This document shows positions 7,773 through 15,114 of a stretch of 31,892 nt of DNA, piece by piece. Within the stretch, counting starts at the first letter, position 1. Each line of letters begins with the position of its first letter. The position numbers and the translations under genes were made by a program. The notes under the pieces are model-generated. The model saw nothing but the letters and a program-made list of their open reading frames with translations. It was not told the origin of the DNA and searched no databases. Origin of the DNA: Rhodococcus rhodnii (GTDB taxonomy: Bacteria; Actinomycetota; Actinomycetes; Mycobacteriales; Pseudonocardiaceae); assembly GCA_000720375.1 (NCBI GenBank), contig JOAA01000058.1, positions 1-31,892 on the forward strand, given 5' to 3'.

Positions 7773-8748
7773 CCCGTTTCACCGTGCGGATCACCGGAGA
7801 GGTCTCGATGTGGTTGATCGCCTTGAGCGCCGCGACCCTGGTGGTCAGGTAGTGGTAGAACGCAGGGACGTTCCGGCAGGTCACCGAGGCGATCAGGTTC
7901 GACGTGCCGGTGATGGCGGCGACGAACGCGGCTTCCGGATGCGCGGCCATTGCCTCCCCGACGCTCGCGATTTCGGCTGGGGGAACGGACATCCACATCA
8001 TCGCCTCGCACGAGAACCCCAGCAGTTTGGTGTCCATGTCCAAGTCGTAGAACAGGGCTCCGACGTCGTGCAGGTAGTCGAGACGGCGGCGGACCGTCGA
8101 CTCGGACCAGCCGGTCGCCTTGGCCAGTTCCGCGAACCCAGCCCGGCCGTCTTCTTCCAGCACCGCAAGCATTCGGTGGTCGGCTTCGTCCAATGTGACC
8201 ACTTCGTCGGTCGGATGGGTCTCCTGCCGCAGATGTGCCACCTGCTCTCTGGTCAGGGTTTCGACCAGGCCGAGATGCTCGGCCGGGCCACCGAAGAACA
8301 CGTGCAACAGGCTGTGCGCGGTGACTTCGTTGACCCGTGGAGTCTTGGGAAGTTGTTGCAGGAGCAGGGCATCCGTGTGTTCGGCGGTGTGCGACTGCGC
8401 GACGCACCCGATTTCCGTGCCACCCGAGAACATCCGGACCCAGTAGGTATCCGACCGCCTGGCCAAGGCGGACGCAACGGGCAACGCGGTCGCTGGTGCG
8501 CACTTGATCCTGACGTACCAGCGGACGTGGCCCACCCGCCACGGCACCGTCTGGCCGACGACCCGAACCGCCTTGCTCGCCCTCAACCTGCGGTACCGCC
8601 GGGCGACGGTCTGATCCGACAGCCCAAGCACCTCGGCGATCCGGCTGAACGGCGCCCGCCCGTCGATGTTCAACGCGTGGATCAATGCGTGATCAGTCTC
8701 GTCGAGCTGCACGGTGCCACGGTAGCCAGCGTTGTCGGTTTCCGCCAC
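7753..8748 (-). CDS. two-domain Lrp/AsnC-family regulator (copy 2)
   Basis: This 331-residue paralogue of the downstream gene has the same HTH-RAM-HTH-RAM-like order: D-H-A-L-I-H-A-L-N-I-D-G-R-A-P-F-S near the N-terminus and D-H-R-M-L-A-V-L-E-E-D-G-R-A-G-F near residue 190, each followed by a helix-turn-helix and an alpha-beta domain. It ends with the same R-T-V-K-R-G-A-T segment as its neighbour. The start is uncertain: GTG 8748 sits inside a palindrome, while GTG 8712 would start close to the helix-turn-helix as in copy 1. It is divergent from the DHA2 exporter about 105 bp away, so the pair probably senses a compound that the exporter removes (inference). Confidence 0.83.
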   Translation of the reverse strand: MAETDNAGYRGTVQLDETDHALIHALNIDGRAPFSRIAEVLGLSDQTVARRYRRLRASKAVRVVGQTVPWRVGHVRWYVRIKCAPATALPVASALARRSDTYWVRMFSGGTEIGCVAQSHTAEHTDALLLQQLPKTPRVNEVTAHSLLHVFFGGPAEHLGLVETLTREQVAHLRQETHPTDEVVTLDEADHRMLAVLEEDGRAGFAELAKATGWSESTVRRRLDYLHDVGALFYDLDMDTKLLGFSCEAMMWMSVPPAEIASVGEAMAAHPEAAFVAAITGTSNLIASVTCRNVPAFYHYLTTRVAALKAINHIETSPVIRTVKRGATLVS

Positions 8749-8758
8749 CGCGGCGGTG
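8746..8758. promoter_or_regulatory. candidate operator between Lrp-like pair and exporter
   Basis: CACCGCGGCGGTG is a perfect 6-bp inverted repeat around one central base. It lies at the upstream end of the divergent gap, overlapping the longer possible start of the Lrp-like gene. It could be a regulator site; GC-rich palindromes of this size can also arise by chance in such DNA. Confidence 0.35.
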
Positions 8759-8853
8759 TGAATGTCGAAAAGCGCCGGACGCCCCGACTTCGTGGCAATC
8801 CTGACCGTCGGCCAGCAATCCTCGGTTGCGTTCAGAGTCGTTAGGAGATCGAC

Positions 8854-10227
8854 ATGGGGAAGTGGTCACCGCTGGTGGCGGTGTGCCTTGGGGGATTCAT
8901 CCTGCTGGTCGACGTCACGATCGTGACGATCGCGCTGCCGGACATGGCGCGCACTCTCAGCGCCTCCCTCAACGGCTTGCAATGGGTCATTGACGCCTAC
9001 GCCCTCGCGCTCGCCGCGCTCGTGTTGGCGAGTGGTTCGTTGGCCGACCAGATCGGGCGAAAACGGACATATTTGGGCAGTCTGGTGATATTCGGGGTCG
9101 CGTCCCTCGCATGTGGACTGGCGCCGACCATCGAGGTGCTGGTGATCGCACGGGCCGTGCAGGGCGTTGGGGGTGCTGCGATGTTGGCGACGACGTTGGC
9201 GATCGTCAACGTCACGTATCACGGCCGGGATCGCGGGATCGCGCTCGGCATCTGGGGTGTGGTGGCCGGGGCGGCCGCCGCGGTCGGGCCGGTGGCCGGC
9301 GGCCTGCTCACCGAGTTCCTTGGCTGGCGGTGGATCTTCCTGATCAACATCCCGATCGCGATCGTGGCGATCTGGTTGACCACGAAGGTCGTCACCGAGT
9401 CGAACAACCCGCACGCCAAGGGCGTCGACGTGCCAGGTGTCGTCACGTTCACGGCGGGCACGGGCGCCGTCACGTTCGGGCTGATGGAGGCGGGGCAGCA
9501 CGAGTGGGGCTCGGGCCGTGTACTGGGCTGGCTCGTCGCCGGACTGGCAATCCTGGTCGTTTTCGTTGTGCTGCAAGCCCGTAGCGCCAACGCGATGCTG
9601 GATCTCAAGCTGTTCCGGCAGTTGTCGTTCTCGGTGATCCTGCTCGCGGCAATGGCGTTCTCGTTCGCGGCTTTCGCGTACACGCCGTTCATGTCGGTGT
9701 GGCTGCAGCAGCGGCTCGGGCTGCAACCGTTGGCAGCCGGGCTGGTGATGCTGCCGATGAGCGCCGCCGCGCTCGTGATCGCCGGTATCTTCGGCCGGCA
9801 CATGCACCTGGTTGCTTTCCGGTACACGCTCAGCCTCGGGCTCGGCGTGATCGGGCTAGGAGCCCTGTTGTTGACGACCGGCGACAGCTGGATCGTCACG
9901 CTGCCAGGACTTGCTGTCGCGGGAGTCGGTGTCGCTGTGACGGGACAGGCGTTGCCTGGCGCGATCATGGCGACGGTTCCGCACCACCGCGCGGGGATGG
10001 CATCCGGCGCGCTCAACACGTTCCGGCAACTGGGCATGGCTGTGGGCGTCGCAGTTCTCGGCACAGTCGTCGCGCACGCCCCGACCTTCGAAAGTGGACT
10101 TGAGACGTCCTATGTGGTCTCGGGTGTCGTCGGCCTCGTGGTCGGTGTGATCGCTCTTGCCGTTGTCACGTCACGCAATACCGTCCACAATCCCAAGGTC
10201 GAGCAAGTCCTGGGGACGGAGGCGTAG
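8854..10227 (+). CDS. MFS drug exporter, DHA2 family (14 TM)
   Basis: The 457-residue integral membrane protein starts with helix 1 of the DHA2 type (G-G-F-I-L-L-V-D-V-T-I-V-T-I-A-L-P-D-M-A), then W-V-I-D-A-Y-A-L in helix 2, the MFS motif A L-A-D-Q-I-G-R-K-R, motif C-like G-P-V-A-G-G-L-L, and W-R-W-I-F-L-I-N-I-P. Length and spacing suit 14 membrane helices and proton-coupled export of drugs or secondary metabolites. GGAGA (8841-8850 region) precedes ATG 8854. The gene is divergent from two Lrp-like regulators that probably control it. Its last 57 bp overlap the end of the convergent AccDA-like gene. Confidence 0.9.
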   Translation: MGKWSPLVAVCLGGFILLVDVTIVTIALPDMARTLSASLNGLQWVIDAYALALAALVLASGSLADQIGRKRTYLGSLVIFGVASLACGLAPTIEVLVIARAVQGVGGAAMLATTLAIVNVTYHGRDRGIALGIWGVVAGAAAAVGPVAGGLLTEFLGWRWIFLINIPIAIVAIWLTTKVVTESNNPHAKGVDVPGVVTFTAGTGAVTFGLMEAGQHEWGSGRVLGWLVAGLAILVVFVVLQARSANAMLDLKLFRQLSFSVILLAAMAFSFAAFAYTPFMSVWLQQRLGLQPLAAGLVMLPMSAAALVIAGIFGRHMHLVAFRYTLSLGLGVIGLGALLLTTGDSWIVTLPGLAVAGVGVAVTGQALPGAIMATVPHHRAGMASGALNTFRQLGMAVGVAVLGTVVAHAPTFESGLETSYVVSGVVGLVVGVIALAVVTSRNTVHNPKVEQVLGTEA

Positions 10228-11412
10228 CTGATCGACGAGGTCGTCACCCGCGTCGCGCTTGAGGATCGCGGCAGCCAATTCCGGTGCGATGACTGAGAAG
10301 TACGCGTCCGGCGTGATCCACGTCCGGCCGGCTCCGGCGAGTGCGAGCGCGCCGCCGGAGCCGCCTTCGCCGATCACCAACGTGGTCACCGGGATGTGGG
10401 CGGCGGCCACGGCGGTGAACACACCCGAGATCGCGTCGGCCAGGCCTGCGGCTTCCGAGGCGGCGTCGTTGGCGGCGCCCGGTGTGTCGACCAACGTCAA
10501 CACCGGAATTCCGAGGCGGTCGGCCATCGCGATCAACCGGCTCGCGGTGCGATACCCGGCAGCGCGGGTCGCGGTGCCGGTTTGTGCGGCGAAAGCGATC
10601 GACCGGCCGCCACGCCAGCCGATCCCGCACAGGATGCCGGGATCCACTCCGCCGGCCCGGTCGCCGCTGATCGACTGATAAGTGTCGAAATAGGACTCAA
10701 GATAGGCCGAGGCGCGCGGACGATCGGCATCGCGGGCGCGTGTCACCGCTTCCCATCCGGTCGCGGGAAGTTCCGTTTTTCCAAGGGCTTTCGGGACCTC
10801 GGCCGGTTCGGGTGTGCCGCCTGTCAGCAATTCCAGCCATGCCGCCAGGACCACGGGCAGCGAGTCCGGCGTCAGCACGGCATCGATGAGCCCGGCCGCG
10901 AACTGGCCTTCCGACGTGAACACCGGGTGATGGGCGTCCTGCGCCGACCGCACGCGACTACCGCCGAAAGCGACCTGTGCACCGGAAATGCCGAGGATCA
11001 CGTCCGCGCCGGCACCGAGAGACGCCCACACCCCGCCGGTCGTGGGATTGCGCAGCACAGCGATGTGCGGGATCCCGCTTTCCCGGTTGAGATGACACTC
11101 CCTGGCCACGCGCTGCAGTTGCAGCAGCGAGAACATGCCTTCCTGCATCCGGCTGCCGCCGGTCGCCAGCAAGGAAACCACCGGTGTTCTGTTCGCGCGA
11201 GCCGTGGACAGGGCGTGCACAAGGCGATCACCGGTCGCGGTGCCGACCGAGCCGCCGAGGAACCGGAAGTCGAACTCGATCAGCATCACGTCGATGTCGC
11301 CGATCAGCACCTGGCCGTAGGTCACCGATTCCTCGGCGCCGGTCTGCTGTCTGGCACGGGCCAGGGCCTCGGAATAGCCCGGCCAGTTCAGCGGATCACT
11401 GGCCGAGGGCAC
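10171..11412 (-). CDS. fused acyl-CoA carboxyltransferase (AccD-AccA type)
   Basis: The 413-residue protein fuses the two carboxyltransferase halves of bacterial acetyl-CoA carboxylase. The AccD-like half has L-G-G-S-V-G-T-A-T-G and T-G-G-S-R-M-Q-E-G-M (about 50-115). The AccA-like half has L-V-D-T-P-G-A, G-E-G-G-S-G-G-A-L-A and Y-F-S-V-I-A-P-E (about 310-390). There is no N-terminal zinc ribbon of the usual AccD. Such proteins move a carboxyl group between biotin carrier and acyl-CoA; no biotin carboxylase or carrier gene is nearby, so it may borrow housekeeping subunits or act as a decarboxylase. GTG 11412 overlaps the matB stop by 17 bp, which implies coupling. Confidence 0.82.
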   Translation of the reverse strand: MPSASDPLNWPGYSEALARARQQTGAEESVTYGQVLIGDIDVMLIEFDFRFLGGSVGTATGDRLVHALSTARANRTPVVSLLATGGSRMQEGMFSLLQLQRVARECHLNRESGIPHIAVLRNPTTGGVWASLGAGADVILGISGAQVAFGGSRVRSAQDAHHPVFTSEGQFAAGLIDAVLTPDSLPVVLAAWLELLTGGTPEPAEVPKALGKTELPATGWEAVTRARDADRPRASAYLESYFDTYQSISGDRAGGVDPGILCGIGWRGGRSIAFAAQTGTATRAAGYRTASRLIAMADRLGIPVLTLVDTPGAANDAASEAAGLADAISGVFTAVAAAHIPVTTLVIGEGGSGGALALAGAGRTWITPDAYFSVIAPELAAAILKRDAGDDLVDQLRLRPQDLLDLGIVDGIA

Positions 11413-12766
11413 GCTTTGTCACCTTGCCCATGTCGTTGCGCGGCAACGCGTCCAGGAAGCGCACGACCCTCGGGCGTTTGTGTGGCGTGAGCAGTGTGGC
11501 CACATGGTCGATCAGTTCCTGCTTGTCGGGCCGCTCACCGGCGGGCACGATCCACGCGACGACCCGCTCGCCGAGGTCGTCGTCCGGCTCGCCCGTCACA
11601 GCAACCTCGGCGACACCCGGGTGTTCCAAAAGGACATTCTCGATCTCGCCCGCGCCGATCTTGTAGCCGCCGCTCTTGATCAGGTCCGTGGCCCGGCGGC
11701 CGACGATCCTCACGTACCCATCCGGGTCCACAGTAGCCACATCACCTGTGCGGAACCAGCCGTCCCGCAACGCTTCCGCAGTCGCTTCCGGACGGTTGAG
11801 GTACTCGAGGAACAGGTTCGGGCCGCGCACCTCGATCTCACCGATCTCGCCGTCCGGGAGCTGGTTGCCCTGCTCGTCGACGATCCGCAGGTCGACACCG
11901 TCCACCGGCGGACCGACCGTCCCCGGCCTGCGTTCGCCGTCAGCCCGCACGCTGCAGTTCATCAGCGTCTCGGACATCCCGTACCGCTCGACGATCCGCT
12001 GACCCGTCGCCTTGAAGATGCGCTCGTGATCACTGGCCGGCAAGGCGGCGGACCCGGAGACGAGCAACCTGGCCTGCGCGATCGCCTTCGCCAGCGCGGG
12101 ATCGGCCTCGGCATCGGCGGCGAGCCGGTGATACATCGTCGGCACGCCGAACATCATCGTGGCGTCACCGGCAAGTTCGCGTGCGACGGCTTCGGACGAG
12201 AACTTGCCGATGTGCCGGACGGACCCGCCGCGCCGCAACGGTCCCACGATGCCCAGGATCAAACCGTGCACGTGGAACAACGGAAGCCCATGCACAAGGA
12301 CGTCGTCGGACGTCCACTGCCACGCCGTCGCCAATGCGTCCAAATTGGACACGACGGCGCCGCGGGGCAGGACGACACCCTTGGGCGGCCCGGTCGTCCC
12401 GGACGTGTACACGATGAAAGCGGGCTGTGTGTCAGCGATGTCGCGCTCGGGCAGCGGTGCGGACGCGGTGATGTCGATGTCTTCTTCGGTGAGATTCAGG
12501 TCCGGCTTGCTGTCGGTCAGGATGTGCTCGAGCTCGCGTGTGCCGATCTTGGGGTTGATCGGAACCACCGGGATCCCGGCGACCAGCGCGCCGACGACGG
12601 CGACCGCGGTCTGAATGGTCGGGGTCGCCCACACGGCGACTCTCGACTTGCCCTGGATCTGCGCGGCGACAGCGCCCGCGGCACCGGCCAGCTGCCGGTA
12701 GGTCAGTTCCGCGTCGTTGAAGCGCAGTGCGGGGCGGTCGGTAGCCCGGGTCAGCTCACCAAACAT
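11396..12766 (-). CDS. matB: malonyl-CoA synthetase (MatB-like acyl-CoA ligase)
   Basis: The ANL-family adenylating enzyme (456 residues) activates a short dicarboxylic acid, most likely malonate or methylmalonate, to the CoA ester with ATP. The P-loop-like motif Y-T-S-G-T-T-G-P-P-K-G lies near residue 120. G-L-P-L-F-H-V-H-G, F-G-V-P-T-M-Y-H-R, R-Y-G-M-S-E-T-L-M-N, the hinge region R-T-G-D-V and the C-terminal K-S-G-G-Y-K-I-G-A-G-E-I-E-N follow, ending with the catalytic Lys of N-D-M-G-K. These segments match Streptomyces MatB closely as I recall it. The start at 12766 (M-F-G-E-L-T-R-A-T-D-R-P-A-L-R-F) is preferred over an upstream ATG. It lies between the SDR gene and the AccDA-like gene in one operon. 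Confidence 0.85.
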   Translation of the reverse strand: MFGELTRATDRPALRFNDAELTYRQLAGAAGAVAAQIQGKSRVAVWATPTIQTAVAVVGALVAGIPVVPINPKIGTRELEHILTDSKPDLNLTEEDIDITASAPLPERDIADTQPAFIVYTSGTTGPPKGVVLPRGAVVSNLDALATAWQWTSDDVLVHGLPLFHVHGLILGIVGPLRRGGSVRHIGKFSSEAVARELAGDATMMFGVPTMYHRLAADAEADPALAKAIAQARLLVSGSAALPASDHERIFKATGQRIVERYGMSETLMNCSVRADGERRPGTVGPPVDGVDLRIVDEQGNQLPDGEIGEIEVRGPNLFLEYLNRPEATAEALRDGWFRTGDVATVDPDGYVRIVGRRATDLIKSGGYKIGAGEIENVLLEHPGVAEVAVTGEPDDDLGERVVAWIVPAGERPDKQELIDHVATLLTPHKRPRVVRFLDALPRNDMGKVTKRALGQ

Positions 12767-12795
12767 GCAAGCCACTATGCCGGGGTCACGTGTGA

Positions 12796-13689
12796 TCAGC
12801 CCAGTGTGGCGAGCGACACCTCCCACAACCGCTCGGCCGTCTCCGGGTTGAGCGCGTACGGCGCGACGCCCTGGAACTGGCCTTCCTGGCGCGGCTTGGC
12901 CTCGTTGACGTCTTCGAAGTACTTGCCGCCGACACCGTCCAACTCCGGCGAGGTGGCGACGTAGATGGATGTGGCCGCGCCCTGCGCAGGCGTCTTGCGG
13001 AACATCGAGCCGCCGACCTCGCTACGCAGCCGCGCGAGCTCCGACTCGGGAACGTGCCGTTGCAGGTTGGTCGCGATGGAACCGGGGTGCAGAGCGTTGA
13101 CGAAGATGCCTGCGTCCGCCCAGCGCCGCGTGGCCTCGACGCCGAACAGGATGTTGGCCGTCTTGGACTGGCCGTAACCCAGCCACGGCGTGTACTCGCG
13201 CCACTGGAAGTGGATGTCGTCGAACACGATGGGCGAGAACAGGTGCCCGCTGGAGGCGACGGACACAACCCGCGCGCCGTCAGCGGCGGCGAGTGCCGGG
13301 TAGAGCCCGGTGGCCAGGGCGAAGTGGCCGAGGTGGTTGGTGGCGAACTGCAGCTCCCAGCCCTCCGGCGTGCGTGTGAGCGGCGGCGCCATCACACCCG
13401 CGTTGTTGATCAGGATGTGCAGCGGGCCTTCCCACGCGTCGACGAAGGCTTTGACGGAGGCCTGCGAGGAGAGGTCAAGCGGGGCGACGAAGGCCTTGAT
13501 CTCGTCGGCGACCTTCTGACCCGCGTTGACGTCGCGAGCGGCGATGGTCACTTCTGCGCCCGCGTTCGCGAGCACACGTGCGGTCTCGATGCCGATGCCG
13601 GACGCGCCGCCGGTGACGATCGCGCGCTTGCCCGTGAGGTCGATTTCGGCGATGACTTCGTCGGCGGTACTGGTCTTGTCGAATGACAT
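12796..13689 (-). CDS. short-chain dehydrogenase/reductase
   Basis: The 297-residue Rossmann enzyme has the cofactor motif T-G-G-A-S-G-I-G (26-33), the structural N-N-A-G (95-98), Ser at 146/147 and the catalytic Y172-x3-K176 in Y-G-Q-S-K. The arrangement is that of classical or extended-N-terminal SDRs of the retinol-dehydrogenase/WW-oxidoreductase type common in actinobacteria. The basic residue after the second strand (A-A-R-D) favours NADP(H). The substrate is unknown. It leads the SDR-matB-carboxyltransferase operon (29 bp to matB) and is divergent from a TetR regulator with a double operator between them. Confidence 0.88.
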   Translation of the reverse strand: MSFDKTSTADEVIAEIDLTGKRAIVTGGASGIGIETARVLANAGAEVTIAARDVNAGQKVADEIKAFVAPLDLSSQASVKAFVDAWEGPLHILINNAGVMAPPLTRTPEGWELQFATNHLGHFALATGLYPALAAADGARVVSVASSGHLFSPIVFDDIHFQWREYTPWLGYGQSKTANILFGVEATRRWADAGIFVNALHPGSIATNLQRHVPESELARLRSEVGGSMFRKTPAQGAATSIYVATSPELDGVGGKYFEDVNEAKPRQEGQFQGVAPYALNPETAERLWEVSLATLG

Positions 13690-13718
13690 GGTGTCGGTGT
13701 CCTTGCCAGTAGAATCTT

Positions 13719-13770
13719 AAACGGAGGAACCTCCGCTACACCTCCAGGCTATGTGGAGGAGCCTCCGTTT
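13719..13770. promoter_or_regulatory. twin TetR-type operator
   Basis: Two copies of one palindromic site face each other. AAACGGAGGAACCTCCG (13719-13735) and, reversed, TGGAGGAGCCTCCGTTT (13754-13770) share AAACGGAGG-2 bp-CCTCC. The centres are 32 bp apart, close to three helical turns, so two dimers could bind the same face. The block sits in the 113-bp gap between the SDR operon start and the TetR start. Regulation by the adjacent TetR is inferred. Confidence 0.72.
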
Positions 13771-13802
13771 GCAACTCGTCGAAGTTCGTTGGAGGAGGCC
13801 CA

Positions 13803-14363
13803 GTGGCGGCGCGACCCATGCGCGCGGACGCGCAGCGCAACCGAGACCGGCTGATCGAGGCCGCCGTGCGGGCGTTTTCGCAGGACGGCCCCGAGGTGAC
13901 GCTGGAGGCGATCGCCAAGGACGCCGGCGTGGGCATCGGCACGCTCTACCGGCACTTCCCAACCCGGGAAGCACTGGTCGACGCGGCTTATCGGAACGAG
14001 CTGACCAAGCTGATCGACGCGGCTCCGGCTTTGCTGTCCGCTATGGCACCCGACGTCGCGCTGCGCACGTGGATGGACCGTTTTGTGGCGTACATGACTA
14101 CGAAGCAGGGGATGGGCGATGCGCTGAAGGCTTTGATCGCTTCGGGCGGGAACCCGTTCAAGGACAGCCGTGAGGGCTTGAAGCAAGCGCTACGCCTTTT
14201 GCTGGACGCCAGTGTCGACGCGGGCAAGATCCGTGCGGACGTCGACGCCTGGGACATGCTCGTCAGCCTCAGCGGGGTCGCGCTCGCCGGTGAACAGGCC
14301 AAGCACGAGCAGATCGGCCGCCTGCTCGACCTGCTCATGGACGGCCTGCGCTATGGACGATGA
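13803..14363 (+). CDS. TetR-family transcriptional regulator
   Basis: The 186-residue regulator starts with GTG 13803, preceded by GGAGGAGG. The N-terminal helix-turn-helix (about residues 12-58) reads N-R-D-R-L-I-E-A-A-V-R-A-F, then V-T-L-E-A-I-A-K-D-A-G-V-G-I-G-T-L-Y-R-H-F-P-T. The C-terminal domain resembles the SCO4850-like TetR group. It is divergent from SDR-matB-carboxyltransferase, and the twin palindrome between them makes repression of that operon and itself likely. Its 3' end overlaps the end of the convergent thioredoxin gene by 13 bp. The inducer is unknown. Confidence 0.88.
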   Translation: MAARPMRADAQRNRDRLIEAAVRAFSQDGPEVTLEAIAKDAGVGIGTLYRHFPTREALVDAAYRNELTKLIDAAPALLSAMAPDVALRTWMDRFVAYMTTKQGMGDALKALIASGGNPFKDSREGLKQALRLLLDASVDAGKIRADVDAWDMLVSLSGVALAGEQAKHEQIGRLLDLLMDGLRYGR

Positions 14364-14689
14364 CGTGCCGCGAGCTCCAAGTGCGGCTCCAGCTCACGCA
14401 GCAACGCGTGCTTCGGCCGCGCGCCCACCATCGAATGCACCAGCTCACCATTGCGGTACAAGTTCAGCGTCGGCGCGCCCATGATCCGCTGGGACCGGGC
14501 CGTTTCCACTGCCGTGTCCACGTCGACCTTCACGATCTGCACGACCTCGGCGAGCTCGGTCTCCAACTCCGCCAGCACCGGCCCGATCATCCGGCACGGC
14601 GGGCACCACGTCGCCCAGAAATACACGAGCACCGGCCGCTCTGCCGAGGCCAGGTGCGCCGTGAACGTCGAGTCCGTCAACGCGAGCAT
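14351..14689 (-). CDS. thioredoxin with CPPC active site
   Basis: The 112-residue thioredoxin-fold protein has the usual V-L-V-Y-F-W-A-T-W-C-x-x-C-R-M-I-G-P strand-helix junction and the cis-Pro loop M-G-A-P-T-L. The active site is C29-P-P-C32 rather than the classical C-G-P-C, which in other thioredoxins raises the redox potential. It reduces or oxidises cytosolic disulfides. The start at 14689 is chosen over an upstream extension because it gives a standard N-terminus. It overlaps the MerR stop codon by 13 bp, so the two are one operon and the regulator probably senses redox stress (inference). Confidence 0.87.
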   Translation of the reverse strand: MLALTDSTFTAHLASAERPVLVYFWATWCPPCRMIGPVLAELETELAEVVQIVKVDVDTAVETARSQRIMGAPTLNLYRNGELVHSMVGARPKHALLRELEPHLELAARHRP

Positions 14690-15054
14690 GGGCGTTTCCC
14701 CTCCAAATCCGAGACTGTTTCCAACTGCGCCGCCAGCCGGTCGCGGATCTCGCTGAGCCGCGCTATGCCCGCGTTGAGCTCGGCCAGTTTGCGGCGGTAG
14801 ACCTCGATCGATGCCGGGCAGACGTCTCCGGAGGCGTGTCCGGCGCGCAGGCATTCGACGAACGGGCGGGTTTCCTCCAGTGCGAAGCCGATCTCGAGCA
14901 ACGAGCGGATTTCCTGGACGAGCCGCAGGTCGCTCTCGTCGTACTCGCGGTGTCCGTTGGCCGCTCGCCTGGCCGGCAGCAGGCCCTGAGCTTCGTAGTA
15001 CCGCAGTGACCGTGTGCTCGTGCCCGCTCGTTGGGCCAGCTCGCCGATCCGCAT
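14677..15054 (-). CDS. MerR-family transcriptional regulator
   Basis: The protein (about 125 residues) begins M-R-I-G-E-L-A-Q-R-A-G-T-S-T-R-S-L-R-Y-Y-E, the MerR winged helix-turn-helix, then L-L-P-A-R-R with R-E-Y-D as the wing. A long dimerisation helix and a C-terminal coil follow. Two cysteines (in E-C-L-R-A-G-H and D-V-C-P) are candidates for metal or redox sensing but do not form a SoxR iron-sulfur motif. ATG 15054 is chosen: a palindromic MerR site lies just upstream and a GGGAG sequence is correctly spaced. ATG 15057 is also possible; a longer start at 15090 would fall inside the operator. The downstream gene is thioredoxin. Confidence 0.87.
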   Translation of the reverse strand: MRIGELAQRAGTSTRSLRYYEAQGLLPARRAANGHREYDESDLRLVQEIRSLLEIGFALEETRPFVECLRAGHASGDVCPASIEVYRRKLAELNAGIARLSEIRDRLAAQLETVSDLEGKRPCSR

Positions 15055-15073
15055 CATGTCTCCCACGCTAGGC

Positions 15074-15091
15074 CTTGACACCGGCGTCAAG
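15074..15091 (-). promoter_or_regulatory. MerR operator/promoter element
   Basis: CTTGACACCGGCGTCAAG is an almost perfect palindrome whose outer halves include a TTGAC -35 box reading toward merR. MerR activators bind exactly such dyads between or over the -35 and -10 boxes. It lies 20 bp upstream of the chosen merR start and 24 bp from tsaB on the other strand, so binding could also affect tsaB. Confidence 0.7.
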
Positions 15092-15114
15092 TCCAGGCTG
15101 CGTACTCTTGGTCA

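Noticed and set aside
7348..8844. 498-residue frame on the plus strand
   Set aside because: Antisense of the two Lrp-like genes, which have clear domains.
11480..12964. 494-residue frame on the plus strand
   Set aside because: Antisense of matB, whose motifs are unmistakable.
14812..15071. 86-residue plus-strand frame over merR
   Set aside because: Antisense shadow of the MerR gene.
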